Shown in pieces: positions 9,945 to 20,140 of a stretch of 43,182 bases of DNA (position 1 is the stretch's first letter; each line of letters starts with the position of its first letter). The DNA comes from an uncultured Prochlorococcus sp. (GTDB lineage: Bacteria; Cyanobacteriota; Cyanobacteriia; PCC-6307; Cyanobiaceae), in NCBI GenBank assembly GCA_902623195.1, contig CACNSV010000007.1, positions 1 to 43,182 of the forward strand, given 5' to 3'. The translations under genes were made by a program, and so were the position numbers. The notes beneath the pieces are model-generated. The model was not told the origin of the DNA, searched no databases, and was given only the letters and a program-made list of their open reading frames with translations.

Positions 9945-10012
9945 ACAAACCTAGGTAGGATTTACAATTTAGTAAAACTAAATTAGCCCACTTTCTCTGG
10001 TCGTATGTTTGC
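9945..10012 (-). promoter_or_regulatory. candidate structured leader of rplJL (L10-leader-like)
   Basis: Between rplA and rplJ the minus-strand RNA can close a stem GCAAAC (10012-10007) with GTTTGT (9950-9945) around an internal perfect hairpin with arms AATTTAG and CTAAATT (9984-9966). The position, about 100 bases upstream of rplJ, is where bacterial L10 leaders sit and where L10 binds to repress its own operon. I assign it by position and foldability; I did not match a covariance model. Confidence 0.4.
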
Positions 10013-10035
10013 AATATTTATTGTACTACAAAGAG

Positions 10036-10743
10036 TTAACTTTCTTGTTGATAATCCTGCAATGCACCAATATCAATTTGAATTGATGGTCCCATTGTTG
10101 AAGATAAATAAACTGTTTTCCAATATTTACCCTTTGCACCGCTCGGCTTATTTTTATCAATTACTTCTTGTAATGTTTTTAAATTTTCAAATAATTGATT
10201 AGTAGAAAAGCTTGCTTTCCCAAAACGAACGTGGACTATACCTGCTTTATCTGCTCTAAATTCCAACTTGCCTGCTTTGAATTCTTTAATGGCGTTCGCA
10301 ATATCATTCGTTACGGTTCCGGCCTTAGGATTTGGCATTAAACCTCTGGGTCCTAAAACGCGTCCAAGTTTTGCGACTTTAGGCATCATATCTGGAGTTG
10401 CTATTAATAGATCAAAATTCATATTACCTTTATTGATACTCTCTACTAAATCTTCTTCACCAAATAAATCTGCACCTGCAGTTTTTGCTTTTGAAACATT
10501 TTCCCCACTAGTTATAACTGCAATCTTTATGGTTTGCCCTGTTCCATGAGGCAAAGCGACTGTAGTTCGAAGCTGTTGGTCGGTATATTTTGGATCAATG
10601 CCTAATCTAATGTGAGCTTCAATAGTTTCGTCAAATTTTGCATTTGCATTAACTTTTACTATTTCTAAAGCTTCTTGGGCTGTATAAATGCGGTCTTCAA
10701 TCTTTTTTGAAAGAAGTTCCATTCTTTTTGATAATTTTTTCAT
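10036..10743 (-). CDS. rplA: 50S ribosomal protein L1
   Basis: Forms the L1 stalk at the ribosomal E site and can also bind its own mRNA. Signature [19 protein letters not shown] around residues 127-146 is diagnostic. 235 aa, ATG at 10743, 63 bases downstream of rplK in the standard rplK-rplA order. Confidence 0.99.
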   Translation of the reverse strand: MKKLSKRMELLSKKIEDRIYTAQEALEIVKVNANAKFDETIEAHIRLGIDPKYTDQQLRTTVALPHGTGQTIKIAVITSGENVSKAKTAGADLFGEEDLVESINKGNMNFDLLIATPDMMPKVAKLGRVLGPRGLMPNPKAGTVTNDIANAIKEFKAGKLEFRADKAGIVHVRFGKASFSTNQLFENLKTLQEVIDKNKPSGAKGKYWKTVYLSSTMGPSIQIDIGALQDYQQES

Positions 10744-10806
10744 AATTTGTTTGGGTTCAAGCGGTTGTAATCAACCTCCCCGATAAGTTTTGTGTTAAAT
10801 GTTGTA

Positions 10807-11232
10807 TTAATCTGATATGGATACACCCATATTTCGAGCAGTACCCTCAATTACTTTCATAGCAGATTCAATACTCGTACAGTTTAGATCAGGGAGCTTA
10901 GTTTTGGCTATTTCTTCTAATTGAGCTTTACTTATTTTGCCCACAGCACCTTTTGCAGATTCGCCAGCGCCTTTTTCAATTCCTGCAGCTTTTGTAATTA
11001 AAACAGATGCAGGTGGAGTTTTTGTTATGAATGTAAAACTTCTATCTTCAAAAACTGATATTTCAACTGGAATAACAAAACCAGCTTTATCTTGCGTTCT
11101 TGCATTATATTCTTTACAGAAAGCCATGATGTTAACACCGTGCTGACCTAATGCAGGACCTACTGGAGGGGCTGGATTCGCTTTACCAGCTTGAAGTGCT
11201 AATTTAATTAATGCAACAACTTTTTTTGCCAT
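10807..11232 (-). CDS. rplK: 50S ribosomal protein L11
   Basis: Part of the GTPase-associated centre of the 50S subunit. Conserved N terminus [20 protein letters not shown] and the C-terminal rRNA-binding domain ending [10 protein letters not shown] are intact. 141 aa, ATG at 11232, preceded by nusG. Confidence 0.99.
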   Translation of the reverse strand: MAKKVVALIKLALQAGKANPAPPVGPALGQHGVNIMAFCKEYNARTQDKAGFVIPVEISVFEDRSFTFITKTPPASVLITKAAGIEKGAGESAKGAVGKISKAQLEEIAKTKLPDLNCTSIESAMKVIEGTARNMGVSISD

Positions 11233-11301
11233 TTTTCTTTAAAATTTGAAATAAAATTACAATACTTATTTAAGAATACAATAAATCATGTTTAGTTTAA
11301 A

Positions 11302-11916
11302 TTAGTTTTGTTTGTTGATTTGAGAGAACTCTAATTCTACAGGAGTCTCCCTCCCGAAAATTGAGAGCAACGCTTTTAATTTGTTCCTTTCTCCAGATAC
11401 TTCTATTACTTCCCCTTGAAAGTCTTTAAAAGGACCACTGGTAACTATAATTCTGTCTTTTTCTTCAATATCTAGTTTGACAATTGCTTTTTTCTCCGAA
11501 GCTCGCTTGAAAATCCTATTAACCTCTTGTCTTGATAATGGCCTAGGTTTTATATGTCCTCTTGATCTTCCACTCCCTCTACCATCTTCTGCTCCAACAA
11601 AATTAATAACGTTAGGCGTACTTTTTACTGCCATCATTGTATCTTCATCTAAAACCATTCTAACTAACACATACCCAGGGAATACCTTCTCTTCTGTTGT
11701 TTGTCTTGAGCCATCTTTTTTTAACTTTATTCCAGGTGTTTGTGGAATTTCAATCTCAAGGATTCTATTATTAACCCCTAAAGTTACCGATCTCTGTTCA
11801 AGGGTAGCTTTAACTTTATTCTCACAGCTGGAAGCAACTTGAACTGCGTACCACCTGGCTATTCCGGTATTAGCTTTAGATGAAACTAAACTACTATTAG
11901 ACTCGTCGTTACTCAT
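11302..11916 (-). CDS. nusG: transcription antitermination protein NusG
   Basis: Elongation factor that binds RNA polymerase through its N-terminal NGN domain and couples to Rho or the ribosome through its C-terminal KOW domain. NGN: RWYAVQVASSCENKVKATLE and VFPGYVLVRM; KOW: DRIIVTSGPFKDFQGEV. 204 aa with a short hydrophilic N-terminal extension of about 18 residues before the NGN domain, common in cyanobacteria. ATG at 11916. Confidence 0.98.
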   Translation of the reverse strand: MSNDESNSSLVSSKANTGIARWYAVQVASSCENKVKATLEQRSVTLGVNNRILEIEIPQTPGIKLKKDGSRQTTEEKVFPGYVLVRMVLDEDTMMAVKSTPNVINFVGAEDGRGSGRSRGHIKPRPLSRQEVNRIFKRASEKKAIVKLDIEEKDRIIVTSGPFKDFQGEVIEVSGERNKLKALLSIFGRETPVELEFSQINKQN

Positions 11917-11968
11917 GATAGGTTTATAAAGAATTTAAAGTTTAAATTAATAAAGATAAAAAACATTA

Positions 11969-12217
11969 TTAATTTAACTGAAAGATTTGTGAAGCTGCCC
12001 ATCCATAGAATCTACTAACAGCAGCAATGGCAGCTGCAGAAAAAGTAACCATGATAATAACAGCAAGTGATTCACTAAATAACTGCTGTTTATTTGGCCA
12101 AACAACTAACTTTAGTTCATCATAAGTGGAGATAAAAAAGTTTTTCTTCTTTTTTTTAACATCACTATTTGAAGAGACTTCTTCTGATAGATCTTGTTCG
12201 GAAGAGGGACTTGTCAC
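11969..12217 (-). CDS. secE: preprotein translocase subunit SecE
   Basis: Small essential subunit of the SecYEG channel. 82 aa with one amphipathic helix (FFISTYDELKLVVWPNKQQL) followed by a single membrane segment (SLAVIIMVTFSAAAIAAVSRF), the one-TM form normal for cyanobacteria and chloroplasts. Starts with GTG (12217). It sits directly upstream of nusG in the standard secE-nusG order. Confidence 0.95.
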   Translation of the reverse strand: MTSPSSEQDLSEEVSSNSDVKKKKKNFFISTYDELKLVVWPNKQQLFSESLAVIIMVTFSAAAIAAVSRFYGWAASQIFQLN

Positions 12218-12261
12218 AAATTTAAATTTAACAATTAACTTTATGTTAGTTTTATTTTAAC

Positions 12262-15012
12262 TTATTGTTTTGCTCGTGGGCCAGGAGTGAATGAAATATC
12301 TTCCTGATTTTTAGAATCAACTTTGATGTAAATTGTTTTTTTGTTCTTAAAATTGTTTTCTAGAAGTTTTGTAGCTAGTGGATTTTCTATTTGTCTTCTA
12401 ATTTCTCTGCTTACAGATCTAGCTCCATATTTAGGTTCATAAGAATCGTTAGCTAATTTTATTATTACTTTTTTATCAACTTTAATATTGATTTCTTGTT
12501 CAATCAATAATTTTTTAAGTTCATCTATTTGAAGCATTATTATTTTCTGTAATTGTTCTTTAGATAAAGGTTCGAATTGTATAACTTCATCTATGCGATT
12601 TAAGAATTCTGGTCGAAAAATAGATGTAAGTGACTCATGAATAGCTTTATCCAATGTTTTATTAATTAAATCTTTATCAGCATTATTATTGTTTAATTTA
12701 ATTTTATTTTCTAATATTGCCTTTCCTGCTAAATTGCTGGTCATAATTATTACAGCATTTTTAAAATCAATAGTGCTTCCTTGAGAGTCTGTAAGTCTAC
12801 CTTCGTCAAGTACTTGCAGAAGAATATTAAAAACTTCTGAATGAGCTTTTTCTATCTCATCGAGGAGAATTACAGAATAGGGCTTTCTTTTTACAGCTTC
12901 AGTTAATTGCCCCCCTTCTTCATAACCAACATAACCTGGAGGTGCACCTAATAATCTGGCTACAGCATTTCTTTCCATATATTCACTCATATCTAACCTT
13001 AATAAAGCTTCGTCTTCATCAAATAATGATGCTGCAAGAGATTTAGCTAATTCAGTTTTTCCAACTCCAGTTGGCCCCATAAAAAGAAAAGAACCTATTG
13101 GCCTTTTAGGGTTTTTCATCCCTGCTCTTGCTCTCCTTATTGCTGCAGATATAGCTGTTATAGCTTTTTCTTGCCCTATGACTTTTAAACTAATTTCCTT
13201 CTCTAAGTTTATCAGTTTTTTACGCTCATTAGAAACTACTTTTGAAACTGGAATACCTGTCATTTTAGATACAACATCTGCAATATCTTCGGGAAGTACT
13301 TTAAATTTCACTTGGAAATTTTCATTTGTTGTTAAAAACTTCTCTATTGCATCTATATCTTTTTTTACCTCTAATAGGTAGTTTTCAAATTCCTCTAGTT
13401 TTTTAAAATTTGACTGATTATGAGAATATGATTCAATCGTTTTGATTAAAGCATCTTCTTCTTCAAAAAGCTTTATCAATTCAGATAGTTTATCTTTCAA
13501 GCTGATCCATTCGCTAGTTAAAAAATCTATATTTTCAGATATCAGTTCAGATTTATTTAATAAAGATTCTTTTGTTTCATTGTCTTCAAAAGATAAATTA
13601 CGTATTAAATTATTGATCTCTTCCAGATTTTTTTCTTGATCTAATATTATCCTGGGTTTCAGATTTGTTTCGATTTTTAATTGAGCAGCAGCTTCATCAA
13701 TTAGATCTATTGCTTTATCAGGCAGGTATTTATCACTTATATACCTATCAGCAAGCTTCGCTGCATAGTTTACCGCTTCTTCTGTAATTCTAATGCCATG
13801 ATGTATTTCATACTTTCGTTTTATTCCATTTAGTATCTTGGAACTTAATTCTAGAGATGGTTCATTGACTAAAATTTTCTGAAAACAATTATTTAATACT
13901 TGATCCTTTTCAATACTTTCGCGAAATCTTTCAGGTGTTGTTGTGCCAATACATCTCAAATAACCAGCAGTTAGAAGCGGCTTTAAAATACTACTTATGT
14001 CAATAGTAGATCTATCAGAATTTAATATTGTATGGATCTCATCAATTAAAAGAATTACACCCTGGCCAGATTCTTCTAATTCGTTCAGTACAGATCTCAA
14101 TCTTTCTTCTAATTGTCCTCTAAATTTTGTACCTGATACTAATGCTCCGAAATCTAGTGAAATAAGTTTCAAATTTTTTAAAGCATCAGGCACCTTTTTT
14201 TGAGATATTAATTGTGCAAGTAAAAAAGTAATTGCTGTTTTACCAACCCCTGTATGACCAATAATTATTGGATTATTTTTATTTCTTCTAGATAGGACTC
14301 GCATTAAATTATTAATTTCTGATTCTCTACCGATTACGGGATCAAATGATCCTTGTTTTGCTTTCGCCGTTAAATCCTTTCCATAGATAGAAAGTGCTGA
14401 TTGTTGAATAGAGTCTTCTATAAATTCAATATTTTTACTTTCATTTTTAGAAAGAACAATACCGCTTGGTGTTTGAATAGCGTCCCCATTGACTTTCTCA
14501 TTGAGAGATTCATTGGAAAAATTTTCTACTATTTGTCTTCGCGTATTAATAGAGTTTTTTGGATTATTAAAAATTGGAAAGTTTTTTAATTCTGCTTCTA
14601 AGTTTTCTAATGATAAATTTCCTTGTTCAAAAACGTAATAACCTAACCTATTATCTTTTGCAATCGCTATCAGAAGATGTGGGATTTCTATTAAATTTGA
14701 CCCCCATTGCGTTTTGATATGATTTGCTTCATCAAGTACTAATTCCAAATCTTCTCCAATAGTCAAAATATCTGAGTTACTAGTTGTATTGTCAGCTAAG
14801 AAATTTTCAGTGATATCCAGAACAATATCTTGATCAATACTTAAATTATCAATAAAATTAACAAATTTATTTGAGGTAAATAATGTTTGAACAATGTGTT
14901 CAATATTGAATTCATCATGTTTCCATTTTTTTGCGGTTTCTTCTCCTTGTAAAAGAAGATCCCATGAAAGATCACTAAATAGTTCAGGATTGGTTGTAAG
15001 AGTTCTGCTCAT
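12262..15012 (-). CDS. ClpB/ClpC-like Hsp100 AAA+ protein (divergent)
   Basis: Two-ring AAA+ unfoldase of the Hsp100 group. The N-terminal Clp-N repeats (residues about 1-150) are divergent. First AAA module: Walker A GHTGVGKT at 252-259 and Walker B ILLIDEIHTI near 320. A charged coiled-coil middle region follows (about 450-570), shorter than in a standard ClpB. Second module: GPTGVGKTEL, VILLDEIEKAH and GAPPGYVGYEEGG (pore loop). I see no ClpP-binding LGF-type loop, which favours a disaggregase over a protease partner. 916 aa, ATG at 15012. It is the first gene of the minus-strand run into secE-nusG, 44 bases upstream of secE. Probably a second ClpB paralogue rather than the main one. Confidence 0.88.
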   Translation of the reverse strand: MSRTLTTNPELFSDLSWDLLLQGEETAKKWKHDEFNIEHIVQTLFTSNKFVNFIDNLSIDQDIVLDITENFLADNTTSNSDILTIGEDLELVLDEANHIKTQWGSNLIEIPHLLIAIAKDNRLGYYVFEQGNLSLENLEAELKNFPIFNNPKNSINTRRQIVENFSNESLNEKVNGDAIQTPSGIVLSKNESKNIEFIEDSIQQSALSIYGKDLTAKAKQGSFDPVIGRESEINNLMRVLSRRNKNNPIIIGHTGVGKTAITFLLAQLISQKKVPDALKNLKLISLDFGALVSGTKFRGQLEERLRSVLNELEESGQGVILLIDEIHTILNSDRSTIDISSILKPLLTAGYLRCIGTTTPERFRESIEKDQVLNNCFQKILVNEPSLELSSKILNGIKRKYEIHHGIRITEEAVNYAAKLADRYISDKYLPDKAIDLIDEAAAQLKIETNLKPRIILDQEKNLEEINNLIRNLSFEDNETKESLLNKSELISENIDFLTSEWISLKDKLSELIKLFEEEDALIKTIESYSHNQSNFKKLEEFENYLLEVKKDIDAIEKFLTTNENFQVKFKVLPEDIADVVSKMTGIPVSKVVSNERKKLINLEKEISLKVIGQEKAITAISAAIRRARAGMKNPKRPIGSFLFMGPTGVGKTELAKSLAASLFDEDEALLRLDMSEYMERNAVARLLGAPPGYVGYEEGGQLTEAVKRKPYSVILLDEIEKAHSEVFNILLQVLDEGRLTDSQGSTIDFKNAVIIMTSNLAGKAILENKIKLNNNNADKDLINKTLDKAIHESLTSIFRPEFLNRIDEVIQFEPLSKEQLQKIIMLQIDELKKLLIEQEINIKVDKKVIIKLANDSYEPKYGARSVSREIRRQIENPLATKLLENNFKNKKTIYIKVDSKNQEDISFTPGPRAKQ

Positions 15013-16629
<1,617 letters not shown>

Positions 16630-16630
16630 T

Positions 16631-18310
16631 TCATTTTTTGAATCTCTCTAATCTTGAACCCTTTCTCATCTTAAATTGACAATTGATCCAATCCAAAGTT
16701 ATTGGAGCAGCAAAAATAATTGGTAAAATTGCAAGATTTGAGTTGTTTTGTGAAACTAATAAGGCAGATGCAATACTTAAACTTCCAATTAATATTGAAT
16801 GTCCAAGTGATTTTTGAGCTGTAAACATATTTTTGAACTGCCTATCTGATTCGCCCATTCTTACTTGAAGTTGTAAATCGCCTTGTTCTAAACGTTCTAG
16901 ATTATCATCAATCCTCTTAGGTATTCCAACAGCTTTTGAACTTATTTCACCAACTTGCCTACCGAGCTGATTAATTAAATCATTCGGACTCTGATTATTT
17001 GAAGACATAATAGAAATTAAATAAGGTTTTGTAATTGATACAAGATTAAAGTTAGGATCTAACATCCTACCAACACCTTCGTATGTTGATAAAGCTCTCA
17101 TTACAAAAATAAGATCAACTGGAAGTTTAAAAGGGGTTTCATAAACAAGTTCGTATAAATCTCCTGAAAGCTTATCAATAATATTAGGACTAAAAGGAGG
17201 AGTTAAGGCCTCTTTTAGCATAAGCCTTACTAATCTTCGAATAGGACCTACATCAATTCCTTCATAGATTAATCCTGCCTCTTGGAGCTGAGATACTAAG
17301 GATGAAGCATCTCTCAATGCCGCTGACCTTACCATAGAACCAATTCTTTTTTGCAAATTATTTGTAATATTGCCCATCATTCCAAAATCATAGAAAATTA
17401 ATTTGCCCTCAGTTGAGACTGCTAAATTTCCAGGATGGGGATCAGCATGAAAAAAACCAAAATCCACTAATTGTTTGAGATAACTAATTGCGCCAACTTC
17501 TGCAATTTTTGTCAAGTTATAACTTTTATCTTTTAAATCTTTGATATTACTAATTTTTATCCCTTTTAAATAGTTTAGGCAAAGCACTTTTTCAGTACTC
17601 ATATCCCATATAACTTCAGGGATAAGTATATTTTCATCATCAAGAAATTGTTGTCTAAATCTTGCAGCATATTGAGCTTCACAATTAAAATCTAATTCTT
17701 TCATTAGTACTTTTCTGCATTCTTTTGCTATTGCAACCCAATTTCTTCCTCTACTCCAATTTTTATTTTTTTGCAATATGAACGCAATTTGTTGCATGAT
17801 TTCTAGATCAATTTTGAATAATGTTTTTAAATTTGGTCTTTGCACTTTAAAAACAACTTCTTTACCATTTTTTAAAGTTGCTTTATGAACTTGAGCTAGC
17901 GATGCGGAACCAATAGGTAAAGAATCTATTTCTTTAATATTTTCATAATTATTACTTAATTCATCTTTTATGATTTGTTTAGCTTTTATAGATGAGAAGG
18001 GAGGAACTGCATCTTGCAAGGTTGTCAATTCTTTTATCCATGTCCTTGGGATTAGGTCTGGTCTTGCAGAAAGAAGTTGTCCAATTTTTATAAAAGCTGA
18101 GCCAAGTTGAATTAATTCATTTGTAAGCCACTTTGCTCTCTTTTCTTGCAAATGGTTTTTTTGGGCGGATGATTTTAAGAAAAACCTAAAAATAAAACTA
18201 TCAAACCATAGACCTGTTAGGAGTAAAAAAAGAGTTTTCCATATAAGAAAGCTTCTTTTTAATTTTTTTAAGTGAAAATATAATTTTGATTTAAACATAT
18301 TTTTATTCAA
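16631..18310 (-). CDS. UbiB/ABC1/ADCK atypical kinase-like protein
   Basis: Member of the protein-kinase-like ABC1 family, linked to quinone and prenyl-lipid metabolism. The family KxGQ element is present (FIKIGQLLSARPDLIP), with an alanine-rich loop GSASLAQVHKA, the ATP-site lysine in VVFKVQRP, catalytic HADPHPGNL and metal-binding YDFGMMG. Hydrophobic C-terminal segments near residues 505-540 look like membrane helices. Starts with TTG (18310) with an ATG four codons in. Overlaps the coiled-coil gene upstream by 8 bases. In photosynthetic organisms relatives act on plastoquinone or tocopherol; the substrate here is unknown. Confidence 0.9.
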   Translation of the reverse strand: MNKNMFKSKLYFHLKKLKRSFLIWKTLFLLLTGLWFDSFIFRFFLKSSAQKNHLQEKRAKWLTNELIQLGSAFIKIGQLLSARPDLIPRTWIKELTTLQDAVPPFSSIKAKQIIKDELSNNYENIKEIDSLPIGSASLAQVHKATLKNGKEVVFKVQRPNLKTLFKIDLEIMQQIAFILQKNKNWSRGRNWVAIAKECRKVLMKELDFNCEAQYAARFRQQFLDDENILIPEVIWDMSTEKVLCLNYLKGIKISNIKDLKDKSYNLTKIAEVGAISYLKQLVDFGFFHADPHPGNLAVSTEGKLIFYDFGMMGNITNNLQKRIGSMVRSAALRDASSLVSQLQEAGLIYEGIDVGPIRRLVRLMLKEALTPPFSPNIIDKLSGDLYELVYETPFKLPVDLIFVMRALSTYEGVGRMLDPNFNLVSITKPYLISIMSSNNQSPNDLINQLGRQVGEISSKAVGIPKRIDDNLERLEQGDLQLQVRMGESDRQFKNMFTAQKSLGHSILIGSLSIASALLVSQNNSNLAILPIIFAAPITLDWINCQFKMRKGSRLERFKK

Positions 18311-18608
18311 GTAAATTATTTAAATTTTCTAAAAAAAATTTAATTGATTCAATTTTGTCTAAAGATTGTTCAATTTTGGGATTTAATGATGATTTTGGTT
18401 TTCTTAAATTATCATCACTATCAATTTCTTCTAATCTTTTTGCTTCTTGTATAATTTCATCTTTGAGATCTTCAATCTCTTTTTTTAATATTTGTGGAAC
18501 TTCCTGTGCCACATTGGCTGCCTCTTCAACTTTACCTATAAATGTCTTATTTATTCTTTCACTAATTTTTTTCACAGTAGCTTTAATTAAATAATCAGAA
18601 TTAGACAT
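18303..18608 (-). CDS. small coiled-coil hypothetical protein
   Basis: I do not recognise a named family. 101 aa, very rich in Glu, Lys and Ile/Leu with heptad-like spacing over residues 25-65 (AQEVPQILKKEIEDLKDEI) and 75-100. No signal peptide or membrane segment. ATG at 18608; the 3' end overlaps the UbiB-like start by 8 bases, so the two are probably translated from one mRNA and may act together. Confidence 0.75.
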   Translation of the reverse strand: MSNSDYLIKATVKKISERINKTFIGKVEEAANVAQEVPQILKKEIEDLKDEIIQEAKRLEEIDSDDNLRKPKSSLNPKIEQSLDKIESIKFFLENLNNLLE

Positions 18609-18730
18609 AAATTTAATAAACTATCAATTATCGTTTCTATTATTAATAATAGATGAAATAAAAGAAATTCAGCAAATTCATTTAGTTTTTAGAAATTCAT
18701 ATTTATATGCTTTTTATTGATGAGAGATAA

Positions 18731-18808
18731 ATGAAAATAACAAACAGCAAAAATGATGCCTATTTAAGTTTGTATCTATATTGTACTTTTTTAGTTTTTT
18801 TCTTCTAA
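18731..18808 (+). CDS. possible 25-aa hydrophobic peptide
   Basis: Short frame starting ATG at 18731, preceded by GAGAG five bases upstream, encoding a polar ten-residue head and then a hydrophobic stretch (YLSLYLYCTFLVFFF). It is the size of a single-span photosystem or cytochrome subunit but matches none I know. In DNA this AT-rich a T-rich stretch yields Phe/Leu by chance, so this is only a candidate. Confidence 0.15.
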   Translation: MKITNSKNDAYLSLYLYCTFLVFFF

Positions 18809-18881
18809 CTTATATATCAGGTGGAGAATAGAAGTTTTCTAACCAAACAATAAGTTATTGCATTAATGGAGTTGCACTAAA

Positions 18882-19838
18882 TTGGAAATTTTTGAATCTG
18901 ATGTTGTTATTATTGGTGGTGGTCCAGCAGGATGTACTTGTGCTTTATACACATCCAGAGCAAATTTAAAAACAATTATTTTAGATAAGAATCCATCTGT
19001 CGGCGCTCTCGCAATAACTCATCAAATTGCTAATTACCCTGGAGTACCAGTTGATATTAGTGGTGAAAAACTTCTAGATCTAATGAGAGAACAAGCTATT
19101 GAATATGGTACAGACTATAGAAGAGCGCAAGTTTTTGGGATTGATGTGTCAGGTGAATGGAAAACTGTATACACTCCTGAAGGCACCTTTAAAGGTAAAT
19201 CTCTCGTCCTAGCGAGTGGGGCAATGGGTAGGCCTGCTTCCTTTAAAGGCGAGGCAGACTTTTTGGGTAGAGGTGTGAGTTATTGTGCCACATGTGATGG
19301 AGCCTTTTATAAGGGAAGAGAGGTTGCAGTTATAGGTGCCAATAAAGAGGCTATTGAAGAAGCTAATGTTTTGACAAAATTTGCTTCTACTGTTCATTGG
19401 ATTACCTCCAGTGATCCAAAGCCCGATAATGAAGAGGCTATGGAACTTATGGAATTATCAAATGTCAAACATTGGAGTAGAACTCGTTTACTTGAAATAG
19501 CTGGGGATGATATGGGTGTTAATAATATTACTGTTAAAAATAAACAGAAAGATGAACCAATTAATCTTTCATTAGAGGGTGTGTTTGTCTATATGAGTGG
19601 ATCAAAACCAATTACAGATTTTGTTGGAGATCAAATTGCACTTAAAGAGGATGGGGGAGTTATTGTTGATGACTTTATGTCAACTAACTCTGATGGAGTT
19701 TGGGCTATTGGAGATATAAGAAATACTCCCTTCAAACAAGCAGTTGTTGCTGCTTCTGATGGATGCATTGCGGCTATGTCAATTGATAGATATTTAAACA
19801 GTAGAAAAAATATTAGAGTTGATTGGATTCATTCTTGA
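18882..19838 (+). CDS. trxB: thioredoxin reductase (NADPH-dependent, flavoprotein)
   Basis: Low-molecular-weight FAD/NADPH disulfide reductase. FAD site GGGPAG (11-16), redox-active CATC at 135-138, the NADPH domain after it, and the C-terminal FAD motif WAIGDIRNTPFKQAV. 318 aa. Starts with TTG at 18882. The family also contains ferredoxin-dependent and other TrxR-like enzymes; the NADPH motif here reads VIGANKEAIEEAN instead of the usual GGGDSAxEEA with HRRxxxR, so the reductant (NADPH or something else) deserves checking. Confidence 0.88.
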   Translation: MEIFESDVVIIGGGPAGCTCALYTSRANLKTIILDKNPSVGALAITHQIANYPGVPVDISGEKLLDLMREQAIEYGTDYRRAQVFGIDVSGEWKTVYTPEGTFKGKSLVLASGAMGRPASFKGEADFLGRGVSYCATCDGAFYKGREVAVIGANKEAIEEANVLTKFASTVHWITSSDPKPDNEEAMELMELSNVKHWSRTRLLEIAGDDMGVNNITVKNKQKDEPINLSLEGVFVYMSGSKPITDFVGDQIALKEDGGVIVDDFMSTNSDGVWAIGDIRNTPFKQAVVAASDGCIAAMSIDRYLNSRKNIRVDWIHS

Positions 19839-19850
19839 ATGAATCTTTAT
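19826..19850 (+). terminator. terminator hairpin overlapping the trxB stop codon
   Basis: Arms GATTCATT (19826-19833) and AATGAATC (19838-19845) with a CTTG loop, followed by TTTATTGTT. The first arm encodes the last residues of trxB and the stop codon TGA lies in the loop/second arm. It separates trxB from the convergent sbtB; the T-tract is broken, so efficiency is uncertain. Confidence 0.55.
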
Positions 19851-19855
19851 TGTTA

Positions 19856-20137
19856 TTACAATGGTGTTGCCTCTGATATATATGCCACTCCACCGTAATA
19901 GCTAAGTACAGATCTTATTTCATCTCTCATTTTATCAATTATTTCTTGTTCGCAAAATACAATTACATGTGCATTCGCACCTAATCCAGTGAATTCCATA
20001 TCCTCAGTGACTACTCTTTCAGGACCTCTACCTGTTGCATGCTTCATTACAGTATAACCAGGAACATCGGCATTTTCCAAAGTGTTTAGGATTGCTTGAA
20101 GTTCTCTTTCACTAAAAATTAAATCTAATCTTTTCAT
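19856..20137 (-). CDS. sbtB: SbtB, PII-like regulator of the bicarbonate transporter SbtA
   Basis: Trimeric PII-like protein that binds adenine nucleotides (cAMP, AMP, ADP, ATP) and controls SbtA. Ferredoxin-like fold with the T-loop region HATGRGPERVVTEDMEFTGLG around residues 38-58, followed by ANAHVIVFCEQE. 93 aa, ending ISEATPL. The C-terminal redox loop (Cys-Gly-Pro-x-Gly-Cys) found in many SbtB proteins is absent. ATG at 20137, 3 bases after sbtA. The assignment rests on both sequence and position. Confidence 0.88.
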   Translation of the reverse strand: MKRLDLIFSERELQAILNTLENADVPGYTVMKHATGRGPERVVTEDMEFTGLGANAHVIVFCEQEIIDKMRDEIRSVLSYYGGVAYISEATPL

Positions 20138-20140
20138 TTG

